Part shown: positions 17,666 through 25,740 of the stretch, piece after piece
Layout: every line of letters starts with the position of its first letter
Position numbering within the stretch: the stretch's first letter is position 1
Assembly: GCA_038087035.1 (NCBI GenBank)
Contig: CP051187.1
Coordinates: 4,717,001-4,781,000, forward strand
Length of the DNA: 64,000 nt
Reading direction: 5' to 3'
Origin: Gloeotrichia echinulata CP02
GTDB lineage: Bacteria > Cyanobacteriota > Cyanobacteriia > Cyanobacteriales > Nostocaceae
Program-made: the position numbers and the translations under genes
Notes under the pieces: generated by a model
The model's input: only the letters and a program-made list of their open reading frames with translations
Database searches by the model: none
What the model was told of the DNA's origin: nothing

Positions 17666-17702
17666 TTTTTGATAAACCGCACAAGCGCAGAATGAGGAGA
17701 AA

Positions 17703-18635
17703 ATGAATCAGTTTTCTAGCCCAGGGTCTGGTAGTGTTCGGGGTGGCTGGCTTAATGCTTTTTGGCGATTTTCTCGCCCCCACACGATTATTGGCACCAG
17801 TTTGAGTGTGTTGGCTTTGTATTTAATTGCTGTTGCTGTTGGAAATCGTAATTTTTCTCTATTACCTTTGTTGGGGGCTTGGTTTGCTTGTGTATGCGGT
17901 AATGTTTACATTGTGGGGTTGAATCAACTCGAAGATATTGAGATTGACAAGATTAATAAGCCGAGTTTACCTCTGGCTTCAGGGGAATTTTCTCTGAAGC
18001 AAGGACAATTAATTGTGGTCATTACTGGAATTTTAGCGCTAGTTGTGGCGTGGTTAAATGGACCATTTTTATTGGGGATGGTGGCTATTAGTCTGTCGAT
18101 TGGGACTGCTTATTCTTTACCACCAATTCGCTTGAAGCGGTTTCCTTTTTGGGCAGCTTTGTGTATCTTTTCAGTGAGGGGGACGATTGTTAATTTAGGG
18201 CTATTTTTGCACTTTAATTCACTATCGCGACTAAATCAAGCCATTCCCTCTACTGTGTGGGTGTTGACGTTATTTATTTTGGTGTTTACCTTTGCGATCG
18301 CCATCTTTAAAGATATCCCAGATATGGAAGGCGATCTCCGCTACAATATCACTACTTTGACCATTCAACTTGGACCCCAAGCAGTGTTTAATCTCGCCCT
18401 TTGGGTGTTAACTATCTGCTATCTGGGAATGATTCTAGTTGGTGTGCTACGTATTGCTTCGGTTAACACAATATTTCTGGTAGTGACTCATTTAGCCTTG
18501 TTGGTGTGGATGTGGTTACAAAGTTGGGCGGTGGACTTGCAAGATAAAACGGTGATATCTCGGTTTTACCAATTTATCTGGAAACTCTTTTTTATCGAAT
18601 ATCTGATTTTTCCTATAGCTTGTCTTTTGACTTAA
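17703..18635 (+). CDS. hpt: Homogentisate phytyltransferase
   Basis: 310-residue UbiA-type membrane prenyltransferase with eight to nine helices. The first Asp-rich motif is NQLEDIEIDKINKP and the second KDIPDMEGD, matching slr1736/VTE2. It joins phytyl diphosphate to homogentisate, the committed step of tocopherol synthesis, in the membrane. The start has a good GAGGAG upstream (about 17693-17698). A small TPR gene begins 5 bases after its stop, so they share an operon; the methyltransferase upstream is the likely late-pathway partner. Confidence 0.93.
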   Translation: MNQFSSPGSGSVRGGWLNAFWRFSRPHTIIGTSLSVLALYLIAVAVGNRNFSLLPLLGAWFACVCGNVYIVGLNQLEDIEIDKINKPSLPLASGEFSLKQGQLIVVITGILALVVAWLNGPFLLGMVAISLSIGTAYSLPPIRLKRFPFWAALCIFSVRGTIVNLGLFLHFNSLSRLNQAIPSTVWVLTLFILVFTFAIAIFKDIPDMEGDLRYNITTLTIQLGPQAVFNLALWVLTICYLGMILVGVLRIASVNTIFLVVTHLALLVWMWLQSWAVDLQDKTVISRFYQFIWKLFFIEYLIFPIACLLT

Positions 18636-18639
18636 AACA

Positions 18640-19107
18640 ATGCTAGAAACCTTTCAATCTACTGATATTTTTGCCCTTGCTGTAGTAATTTCAAGTATTG
18701 TGCTGCTAATTTATTTTGCTGCAAAAACTTTGATTACTTCCAACTTGTTCCAAAAGGGTGTCAATCTTTATGAGCAAAAAGATTATCAAGGCGCAGAAGC
18801 AGTTTTTCGTCAGGTAATTGCTCAAAATTCTACTAATGATGTAGTGCGTTTGTTTTTGGGAGATGTGTTAAATCAGCAAGGAAAGGTGGAAGAAGCGACG
18901 GAATTATTTCAAGAAGTAATTCGCCGCAGTCCGAAAAATCCTCAAGGTTATTTGCGTCTTGCGAGTATTTTAATGCAACAAGAACAGACAGAAGCAGCAA
19001 AAAATAATCTGCAACAAGCTCAAGCTTTATTGCAAAAACAACGCCAACCTCAACAAGCAAAAAAAATTGCTCAACTTTTAGAGAAAATGAGCGCTAAGTC
19101 AAGCTAG
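18640..19107 (+). CDS. Membrane-anchored small TPR protein
   Basis: 155 residues. One N-terminal transmembrane helix (IFALAVVISSIVLLIYFAA, about 10-28) is followed by about three TPR units (NLYEQKDYQGAEAVFRQVIAQNST.., FLGDVLNQQGKVEEATELFQEVIRRSPKN..). It is close behind hpt with five bases between, suggesting cotranscription. It could help assemble or hold the membrane tocopherol enzymes, but that is inference; TPR proteins of this size are common and unspecific. Confidence 0.75.
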   Translation: MLETFQSTDIFALAVVISSIVLLIYFAAKTLITSNLFQKGVNLYEQKDYQGAEAVFRQVIAQNSTNDVVRLFLGDVLNQQGKVEEATELFQEVIRRSPKNPQGYLRLASILMQQEQTEAAKNNLQQAQALLQKQRQPQQAKKIAQLLEKMSAKSS

Positions 19108-19112
19108 CTTAA

Positions 19113-19445
19113 AGGGACTGGGGATTGGGGATTGGGGACACTTCGGCAAGCTCAGTGCATCGCTGGGGATTGGGGATTGGGGATTGGGGGGAATGACAAA
19201 TGACAAATGACAAATGACAAATGACAAATGACAAATGACAAATGACAAATGACAAATGACCAATGACAAATGACAAATGACAAATGACCAATGACAAATG
19301 ACAAATGACAAATGACAAATGACCAATGACAAATGACCAATGACAAATGACCAATGACAAATGACCAATGACAAATGACAAATGACAAATGACCAATGAC
19401 AAATGACCAATGACAAATGACCAATGACAAATGACAAATGACAAA
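19113..19445. repeat. GGGGATT then 36-unit TGACAAA/TGACCAA heptad array
   Basis: Two to three GGGGATT units, the 28-bp insert at 19137-19164, three more GGGGATT units, then exactly 36 units of TGACAAA or TGACCAA from 19194 to 19445. The last base of the array is the A of the cobA-hemD start codon. On the minus strand three overlapping open frames of SFVICHL-like heptapeptides result from the repeat and are not genes. Confidence 0.9.
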
Positions 19446-21052
19446 TGAGTAAGGTTTACCTGGTTGGTGGTGGGTTAGGAGATATAGAATACCTGACAGT
19501 AAAAGCGTATAATCTGTTGGGTCAAGCTCAAGTGTTGGTTTATGATGCTCTAGTAGATGCCCAATTATTGCAATGTGTACCACCTGATTGTGTCAAATTG
19601 GATGTGGGTAAACGTGGTGGTAAACCCAGTACACCCCAAGCTGAAATTAACAAATTATTGGTCAACTACTGCCTGCAGGGGAAAAAAGTTGTCAGACTAA
19701 AATCAGGCGATCCGTTTATTTTTGGGCGCTGTACTTCCGAAATTGAGGCGTTGAAAGCATCTGGTTGTGATTTTGAGATAGTACCAGGAATTTCTTCGGC
19801 GATCGCAGCTCCTTTATTAGCCGGAATTCCCCTGACAGATCCGGTTTTGAGTCGCTGTTTTGCGGTGTTTACGGCTCATGAACCAGATGCTTTAAACTGG
19901 GAAGCATTGTCACGCTTAGAAACTCTGGTAATTTTGATGGGAGGGCAACATCTGCCAGAGATTATACATCAATTGGTGCGGCATGGGCGATCGCGCCTCA
20001 CACCCATTGCCATCATCCGTTGGGCAGGCACTCCTCGTCAACAAATTTGGACAGCGCAACTGAGCAATATTCAAGAACAAACCACTGGGTTATCTCTCTC
20101 CCCTGTGGTCATGGTAATTGGTGAAGTTGTCGGCTTACGCAAGTACTTACAACCTGAGAATATATATATTAATGATTCTCTCATAGCCACAACTCCTGAC
20201 GCGCAAACCGTGAATACCAATCTCCGTCCCTCTCCCCTCCCCTTGGCTGGGAAAACTATCCTCGTCACACGTTCAGTGGGACAATCGAGTCAATTTAGCG
20301 ATCGCCTGACTGCATTTGGCGCTAAAGTAATTGAAATGCCTACCCTAGAAATTGGACCACCTTCGAGTTGGCAAGCTTTGGATGATGCGATCGCTAATTT
20401 ATCTGACTTCGATTGGTTGATTCTCACCTCGACTAATGGCGTAGACTATTTTTTTGCCAGATTAATCGCCCGTGGTCAAGATTCCCGTGCCTTAGCTGCT
20501 GTTAAAATTGCCGTTGTCGGTGAAAAAACTGCCCAAAGTCTTCAACAACGAAATCTCCAACCAGATTTTATTCCCCCCAATTTTGTTGCAGATTCTTTAG
20601 TAGAAAATTTAAGCGAAGAATTGGTAGGTAAAAAGGTTTTATTTCCCAGAGTCGAAAGCGGTGGAAGAGAAGTTTTAGTTAAAGAATTAACCGCCAAGGG
20701 AGTAGAAGTCATCGAAGTTGCTGCATATCAATCTTGTTGTCCTAGTAGTATTCCAGCATCGGCAGAATTAGCTCTAAAAAACCATGAAATAGATATAATT
20801 ACTTTTGCCAGTTCTAAAACTGTGGAATTTTTCTGTCAACTTACAAGTAATATCTTCTCAGACAATGCTGGTGTTAATCAATCAGATGCTGTAAAAAATT
20901 ACTTCGCCGGAGTTTGTATTGCTTCTATCGGTCCGCAAACTTCAAAAACTTGTCAGAATTTATTTGGTCGCGTCGATGTAGAGGCTGAAGAATATACTTT
21001 AGATGGTTTAACCCAAGCACTAATCAAATGGGAATTGGGGAATAGGGAATAG
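19445..21052 (+). CDS. cobA-hemD: Uroporphyrinogen-III methyltransferase / synthase fusion (CobA-HemD)
   Basis: 535 residues. Residues 1-240 are SUMT (MSKVYLVGGGLGDIEYLTVKA, VVRLKSGDPFIFGR, EIVPGISSAIAAPLLAGIPLT, VILMGG), which makes precorrin-2 for cobalamin and sirohaem. Residues about 258-530 are uroporphyrinogen-III synthase (GKTILVTRSVGQSSQFSDRLTAFG, DWLILTSTNGVDYFF, ITFASSKTVEFF), which closes the tetrapyrrole ring. The fusion couples consecutive steps at a branch from haem/chlorophyll synthesis. The ATG is built from the last TGACAAA heptad, with no Shine-Dalgarno sequence in the array. The end WELGNRE-stop is also repeat-derived (GAATTGGGGAATAGG). Confidence 0.93.
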   Translation: MSKVYLVGGGLGDIEYLTVKAYNLLGQAQVLVYDALVDAQLLQCVPPDCVKLDVGKRGGKPSTPQAEINKLLVNYCLQGKKVVRLKSGDPFIFGRCTSEIEALKASGCDFEIVPGISSAIAAPLLAGIPLTDPVLSRCFAVFTAHEPDALNWEALSRLETLVILMGGQHLPEIIHQLVRHGRSRLTPIAIIRWAGTPRQQIWTAQLSNIQEQTTGLSLSPVVMVIGEVVGLRKYLQPENIYINDSLIATTPDAQTVNTNLRPSPLPLAGKTILVTRSVGQSSQFSDRLTAFGAKVIEMPTLEIGPPSSWQALDDAIANLSDFDWLILTSTNGVDYFFARLIARGQDSRALAAVKIAVVGEKTAQSLQQRNLQPDFIPPNFVADSLVENLSEELVGKKVLFPRVESGGREVLVKELTAKGVEVIEVAAYQSCCPSSIPASAELALKNHEIDIITFASSKTVEFFCQLTSNIFSDNAGVNQSDAVKNYFAGVCIASIGPQTSKTCQNLFGRVDVEAEEYTLDGLTQALIKWELGNRE

Positions 21053-21092
21053 GGATTGGGGATTGGGAAGGGGACAAATGACCAATGACAAA

Positions 21093-22050
21093 GAGTAATG
21101 AGTAATGAGTAATGAGTAATCAGTAATGAGTAATGAGTAATGAGTAATGAGTAATGAGTAATGAGTAATGAGTAATGAGTAATGAGTAATGAGTAATGAG
21201 TAATGAGTAATGAGTAATGAGTAATGAGTAATGAGTAATGAGTAATGAGTAATGAGTAATGAGTAATCAGTAATGAGTAATCAGTAATGAGTAATGAGTA
21301 ATGAGTAATCAGTAATGAGTAATCAGTAATGAGTAATGAGTAATGAGTAATGAGTAATGAGTAATGAGTAATGAGTAATGAGTAATCAGTAATGAGTAAT
21401 GAGTAATGAGTAATCAGTAATGAGTAATGAGTAATGAGTAATCAGTAATGAGTAATGAGTAATGAGTAATCAGTAATGAGTAATGAGTAATGAGTAATCA
21501 GTAATGAGTAATCAGTAATGAGTAATGAGTAATGAGTAATGAGTAATGAGTAATCAGTAATGAGTAATGAGTAATGAGTAATCAGTAATGAGTAATGAGT
21601 AATCAGTAATGAGTAATGAGTAATGAGTAATGAGTAATGAGTAATGAGTAATGAGTAATGAGTAATCAGTAATCAGTAATGAGTAATGAGTAATGAGTAA
21701 TGAGTAATGAGTAATCAGTAATGAGTAATGAGTAATGAGTAATGAGTAATCAGTAATGAGTAATGAGTAATGAGTAATCAGTAATGAGTAATGAGTAATG
21801 AGTAATCAGTAATGAGTAATGAGTAATGAGTAATGAGTAATGAGTAATCAGTAATGAGTAATGAGTAATCAGTAATGAGTAATGAGTAATGAGTAATGAG
21901 TAATCAGTAATGAGTAATGAGTAATGAGTAATCAGTAATGAGTAATGAGTAATGAGTAATCAGTAATGAGTAATCAGTAATGAGTAATCAGTAATGAGTA
22001 ATGAGTAATGACAAATGACAAATGACAAATGACAAATGACAAATGACAAA
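21093..22050. repeat. 131-unit GAGTAAT/CAGTAAT array followed by six TGACAAA units
   Basis: From 21093 to 22009 there are exactly 131 seven-base units in one phase. About 27, counted by eye, are CAGTAAT; the rest are GAGTAAT. CAGTAAT often recurs every two to five units. Six TGACAAA units (22009-22050) follow and give coaE its start codon. No gene, no palindrome. Confidence 0.93.
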
Positions 22051-22649
22051 TGACCAAACGCATCATCGGCTTAACTGGGGGTATCGCTACAGGTAAAAGT
22101 ACTGTTAGCAATTATTTGGCTAGTGCTTACAATTTACCGATTTTAGATGCTGACATTTATGCAAGAGATGCAGTATCTGTAGGTTCACCCCTTCTTAGGG
22201 CGATCGCACAACGTTACGGCGAATTAATTTTACAGCCAGATGGTGATCTCCATCGCCAAAAGCTGGGGGAAATTATCTTTAATGATCAAGCTGAACGCAA
22301 ATGGCTAGAAGATTTGATTCATCCCTACGTGCGCGATCGCTTTCTCAACGCCATTGCTGAATCCCCTTCAGAAACACTGGTCTTGGTAATACCGTTGCTA
22401 TTTGAAGCTCAGATGACTAATTTAGTCACAGAAATCTGGGTAGTTAGTTGCTCACAATTACAGCAAATCGAAAGATTAATGCAGCGAAATTACTTGAATC
22501 GAGAACAAGCACTAGCTCGCATTAATAGCCAATTATCACTTACAGAAAAAGTCGCTGGTGCAAACATTGTATTAGATAACTCTTCCACTCAAGAAGCTCT
22601 CTTGAAACAGGTGGATATAGCTTTTGGCGCGTACAGCAGAGATGGGTGA
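22050..22649 (+). CDS. coaE: Dephospho-CoA kinase
   Basis: 199 residues. CoaE adds the 3'-phosphate to dephospho-CoA, the last step of coenzyme A synthesis. The P-loop GLTGGIATGKST is at residues 6-17; ILDADIYARDAV, LEDLIHPYVRDRF and VIPLLFEAQM, with VSCSQLQQIERLMQRN near the lid, are family marks. The ATG at 22050 is made by the last base of the TGACAAA array. Frame-compatible upstream ATGs in the array close within five codons, so no extension is possible. Confidence 0.93.
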   Translation: MTKRIIGLTGGIATGKSTVSNYLASAYNLPILDADIYARDAVSVGSPLLRAIAQRYGELILQPDGDLHRQKLGEIIFNDQAERKWLEDLIHPYVRDRFLNAIAESPSETLVLVIPLLFEAQMTNLVTEIWVVSCSQLQQIERLMQRNYLNREQALARINSQLSLTEKVAGANIVLDNSSTQEALLKQVDIAFGAYSRDG

Positions 22650-22663
22650 AATTTTAGGCTTTT

Positions 22664-22719
22664 ATATCATGTGCGGTTGATCGCTTATAAAATGACAAGT
22701 ATTTATCCGAACATGATAT
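22664..22719. repeat. Small inverted repeat, ATATCATGT-CGG family
   Basis: ATATCATGTGCGG (22664-22676) and CCGAACATGATAT (22707-22719) are near-perfect inverted repeats around a 30-base spacer. They match the ends of the element at 29471-29573, here lacking its palindromic core. A single left half is at about 31183 (ATATCATGTTCGG). Confidence 0.7.
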
Positions 22720-22926
22720 TACGCTGACGGTTGAGCCTCAGAACCTGAAAATTCATCCTCTCCCAATCCCCAATCCCCCATCCCTTACAAGGGTAGGTAT
22801 TTTGTATTTGGTCATTTTTTGACCATTTCAGCCAACTGCTTAAACTCTGAAACAACCAAACCACGTTAAGCAATTGAGAATTTTCTCAACTATTTTCGAG
22901 ATTCTAAAAAACCTACCCTTGAAAGA

Positions 22927-23013
22927 TCCCCAATCCCCAATCCCCAATCCCCAATCCCCAGTCCCCAGCGATGCACTGAGCTTGCCGAAGTGTCCCCAAT
23001 CCCCAATCCCTCT
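22927..23013. repeat. CCCCAAT heptads with the inverted 28-bp insert
   Basis: Minus-strand GGGGATT units flank the 28-mer at 22967-22994, the reverse complement of those at 12263-12290 and 19137-19164. The array ends three bases before the tldD 3' end. Confidence 0.85.
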
Positions 23014-23016
23014 TGC

Positions 23017-24195
23017 TCAAATTTCCCCTCCCACTACGACATCTCGAATTCGCAGACTCGGACCACCACAACCTACAGCTAAACCGTTTTGTCCACCTTT
23101 ACCACAACCGCCGGATTCATCCCAATAAAAATCATTACCAATTGCTTCAATATCCGCCAGAGTTTGGAAAACATTACCCGATAGTGTGACATCCCGCACA
23201 GGTTCAGCAATTTTACCATTTCTAATCATCCATGCTTCCCCAGCACTAAAGGTGAACATTTCTCCATTTGTCATCCCACCCAGCCAATTGCGGGCATATA
23301 CTCCTTCTTTAATACCAGTAATTAAGTCCTCAACTGGGGTTTGACCCCGTTCAATCCAGGTATTTGTCATCCTGACAATGGGGCTATAGTGATAATTAAG
23401 ACATCTGGCGTTGCCTGTTGGTGCTTCATCCAATTTACCTGCAGTTTCACGGGAGTGCAAACGTCCGACCAAAACCCCATCTTCAATCAGTTGGGTAGTA
23501 GTGGCGGGTGTACCTTCATCGTCGTAAAAATAGCTACCGCGATGTCCTGTAGGCGCAGCACCATCAAAAATTTGCAGTTCTTTGGGACCAAATCGGCGTC
23601 CAATGGTCATGGCTTCGAGTAAATCGGGATTTTCGTAAGCCATATCTGCTTCGGAAAGATGTCCAAAAGCTTCATGGACAAATAACCCAGAGAGAATCGG
23701 GTCAATGACTACGGTGTAGGTATTACCTTTGACTGGTGGTAGAGTTAAAGCAGCGATCGCTCTTTGGGCTGCACCCTTAACTTGTTGATCCAAATCAGTT
23801 AAATCTTCATAGGCTTTGCGGGAGCCTGTTGTTTCCCTTCCGGTTTGCACAGTTTCGCCGTTTCTGGCTGTAGCAGCAAAGCGCATTTCCATATCTACCC
23901 AAGATTGCTCAATCAGAGTTCCTTCTGAGGTCGCAATAATCACTCTTTGGGCGCTGTCACCGTAGCGAACCGAAGTAGTAGTAATCCGGGGGTCACAACT
24001 TTTGAGCAAATCAGAATAGCGATCGCACAATTCTTTTTTCTGCGTCCGAGAAATTTTGCGGGGGTCGGTACCTGTCAGGGGTAGAAAGCATACTGCTTGC
24101 ACCGGGTCAATAGGTGCTAGTACAGTTTCTTCATCACCAACAATTCGCGCTGCGGCGATCGCTTCTTCAATCCGTTCTTTAATTGTCAAAAGTTG
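23017..24195 (-). pseudogene. tldD: TldD/PmbA-family protein, C-terminal piece of a split gene
   Basis: The main body of a TldD-type metalloprotease: FVHEAFGHLSEADMAYENPDLL holds the HExxxH-type zinc site, and GTPATTTQLIEDGVLVGRLHSRETA and CGKGGQNGLAVGCGGPSLRIRDVVVGG are family marks. Reading upstream in frame gives Q-L-L-T-I-K-E-R, which continues S-S-F-N at 24589-24804. The gene is therefore interrupted between N and Q by an element. The piece could start at the TTG near 24187, but it lacks the N-terminal domain. TldD with PmbA/TldE matures peptides such as microcin; the cyanobacterial role is unclear. Confidence 0.9.
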
Positions 24196-24588
24196 GATGA
24201 ACTACCCCATCTTACTTCGTTGAAGATGGGGTTTCTACATCCCCATCAGTAAGTTGAGATTTTTGACGTTTCCTCTGACTGGTTCTTGCGTACTTAGCGT
24301 GCTTAATTATTAGTTAAAGTCTATAAATTTGCTTTAAAAGTAAGACTTACAGGCGTTCATAATTTAATTTTCAGCAATATGACCAAAAATACAGGAAATA
24401 ATGGCTATTACCGTATCTCAGTAAGGGTTTCAAGCTGATTATTTAATAAATTTAGCACGCTAAGTACGGAAGAGCCGTAGAGTTTGTGAAAAAAGAAGAC
24501 GTTTCGTTTTTGACTTGCTTACATCCCCTCCCTGCCTTGTCTACGACACGCTGCGCGAACGGCTGAGGAAGGGGAATTACGCAATTAG
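24196..24588 (-). mobile_element. IS605-type remnant (tnpA and tnpB deleted) inside tldD
   Basis: The right end has hairpin CCCCATCTT..AAGATGGGG (24205-24231) and finishes ..GGGTAGTTCAT, as at 6443. The left end hairpin is at 24525-24574 (CCCCTCCCT..AGGAAGGGG). The outside flank is TTTAAC on the minus strand, again as in the complete copy. Only about 200 bases of its own sequence remain, because an ISL3-type MITE occupies 24281-24476. Removing 24196-24588 restores the tldD frame. Confidence 0.8.
24281..24476. mobile_element. ISL3-derived MITE, copy 2
   Basis: 196 bp with ends GGTTCTTGCGTACTTAGCGT and ..TACGGAAGAGCC, differing from copy 1 (4038-4232) at only a few positions, including the same two right-end mismatches. 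It is nested in the IS605-type remnant. No clear 8-bp target duplication (CTCTGACT / GTAGAGTT). Confidence 0.85.
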
Positions 24589-24804
24589 GTTAAAGCTGCT
24601 CAACCCCCACCCACCTTTATAACAAGCGCGAATATGTCCACCTATCGAGATGCCTTCGCTGAGGCTTTCTACCTTATCACCACGCAACATTATATCAGTC
24701 CCTTCAGACTCTTCGAGGCGAATCATCAGATAATCTACGTGGGATGAGTAACGCACAATCAGGTCAGACAGTAAATTTTGGGCGTCAGTAAGTGTAGTGG
24801 GCAT
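24589..24804 (-). pseudogene. tldD: TldD/PmbA-family protein, N-terminal piece
   Basis: MPTTLTDAQNLLSDLIVRYSSHVDYLMIRLEE..GDKVESLSEGISIGGHIRACYKGGWGLSSFN is the TldD N-terminal domain, which forms the dimer. It runs into the element after S-S-F-N and stops three codons later. It is continuous in frame with the piece ending at 24195 once the element is removed. The gene is thus inactive unless precise excision occurs. Confidence 0.9.
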
Positions 24805-24884
24805 TTCTCAGTATTCACAATGACGAACTGTATTTATTTTGCAATTATTCTGTGTCAGTTGTCATTTGTCATTTGTCATTTGTC

Positions 24885-25314
24885 AAAAGTATTTGATAGT
24901 TTGAAAGGTAACAAATTTACGCTCTTAAAAGCTGAAGATAAACTTACGGATAAACAAAAAAATAAATTAGATAAAATCAGGTAAGCGTCACCTTTATTAA
25001 GAATAATGCATTCATTGAAAGAGGAATTCCATGATATTTTTGATAACAGTGAAGATTTAGGAGAAGGAATTTCAGGTCTACTAGATTGGTTAGAGAAAGC
25101 TGAACCTTATTACCAAAAAAGTGTTAAGACAATTAAACGATGGTTTGGAGAGATAATAGGATATTTTGAAAGAAAAACTACTAATGGAGTAATAGAAGGA
25201 ATGAATAATAAATTAAAATTGATAAAAAGAAGTGGATTTGGTTTGAGAAATTTTCGCAATTTTGAAATTAGAGCTTTACTTTCTTGGCATTATAATATTA
25301 ATTTAGCACGCTAA
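24885..25314 (+). pseudogene. ISL3-family transposase, C-terminal remnant with internal stop
   Basis: In one frame: KVFDSLKGNKFTLLKAEDKL..KNKLDKIR, a TAA at 24982-24984, then ASPLLRIMHSLKEEFHDIFD and KTIKRWFGEIIGYFERKTTNGVIEGMNNKLKLIKRSGFGLRNF, the typical ISL3 (DDE) C-terminus. The N-terminal two thirds are gone; upstream is a short TGACAAA-type heptad run (about 24860-24884) instead. The right terminal repeat ends at 25327 and matches the three MITEs, identifying their source family. Confidence 0.88.
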
Positions 25315-25327
25315 GTACGCAAGAACC
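25305..25327. repeat. ISL3 right terminal inverted repeat
   Basis: AGCACGCTAAGTACGCAAGA then ACC, the exact complement of the MITE left end. It directly joins a truncated cytochrome P450-like start on the other strand. Confidence 0.85.
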
Positions 25328-25434
25328 TCATAGTCTTGGGTACAGCGTTGCATAAATCCCAAGCGATCGCGGCCGTATTCTTCTAGGGCAGTTACAGGAT
25401 TGGGATGGGGTAGGGTCAGTAAATCTTGGCTCAT
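25328..25434 (-). pseudogene. Cytochrome P450-like N-terminal fragment
   Basis: The ATG at 25434 opens MSQDLLTLPHPNPVTALEEY followed by GRDRLGFMQRCTQDYE, which resembles the first about 35 residues of cyanobacterial cytochromes P450 (proline-rich entry, then a DRLGFxxRCxxDYG segment). Reading then hits the ISL3 end. The haem-binding part is absent from the window. A GGAG lies about 12 bases upstream. Assignment by resemblance only. Confidence 0.5.
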
Positions 25435-25607
25435 TTTCAGGTACTCCATTAAGTTGATTGCTTATGTGAGTTAAATATGATGAGCATCATTCATATTTGT
25501 CAACAAAAATGTGAGCAATCCTCGTTTATTTATGGCGCTGCCCGTGTCAGTTGTCAGTTGTTTTTAAATCTGGTCTAATTCTTTGCCACTGACCACTGGC
25601 CACTGAC

Positions 25608-25640
25608 AAAACTCCATCCCTTGATGGGTGGAGTTTTTTT
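25608..25640. terminator. Hairpin with T-run (bidirectional terminator-like)
   Basis: AAAACTCCATCCC-TTGA-TGGGTGGAGT followed by T7. It lies about 100 bases beyond the 3' end of the desulfurase-like gene. Related sequences are at 38378-38401 and 39476-39499. Confidence 0.7.
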
Positions 25641-25740
25641 CTCAAGGCTGGACTTATTGTCATTGTCTGGGTTGATATATTGATACACACTATATAAGTG
25701 CATTCCCTACCCAAACTGAGTTATGGGCAGGGTGCTTTGG

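Noticed and set aside
19099..19583. Three overlapping minus-strand frames of SFVICHL-type heptapeptides, up to 143 codons.
   Set aside because: They are translations of a seven-base repeat lacking stops in all phases; no start site, no family, and one overlaps the start of cobA-hemD.
21093..22009. Possible CRISPR array, because of the regular repeats.
   Set aside because: The period is seven bases with no unique spacers and no cas genes; it is a simple tandem array.
22874..23128. Plus-strand 84-codon proline-rich frame.
   Set aside because: Reads through CCCCAAT heptads and the antisense of tldD.
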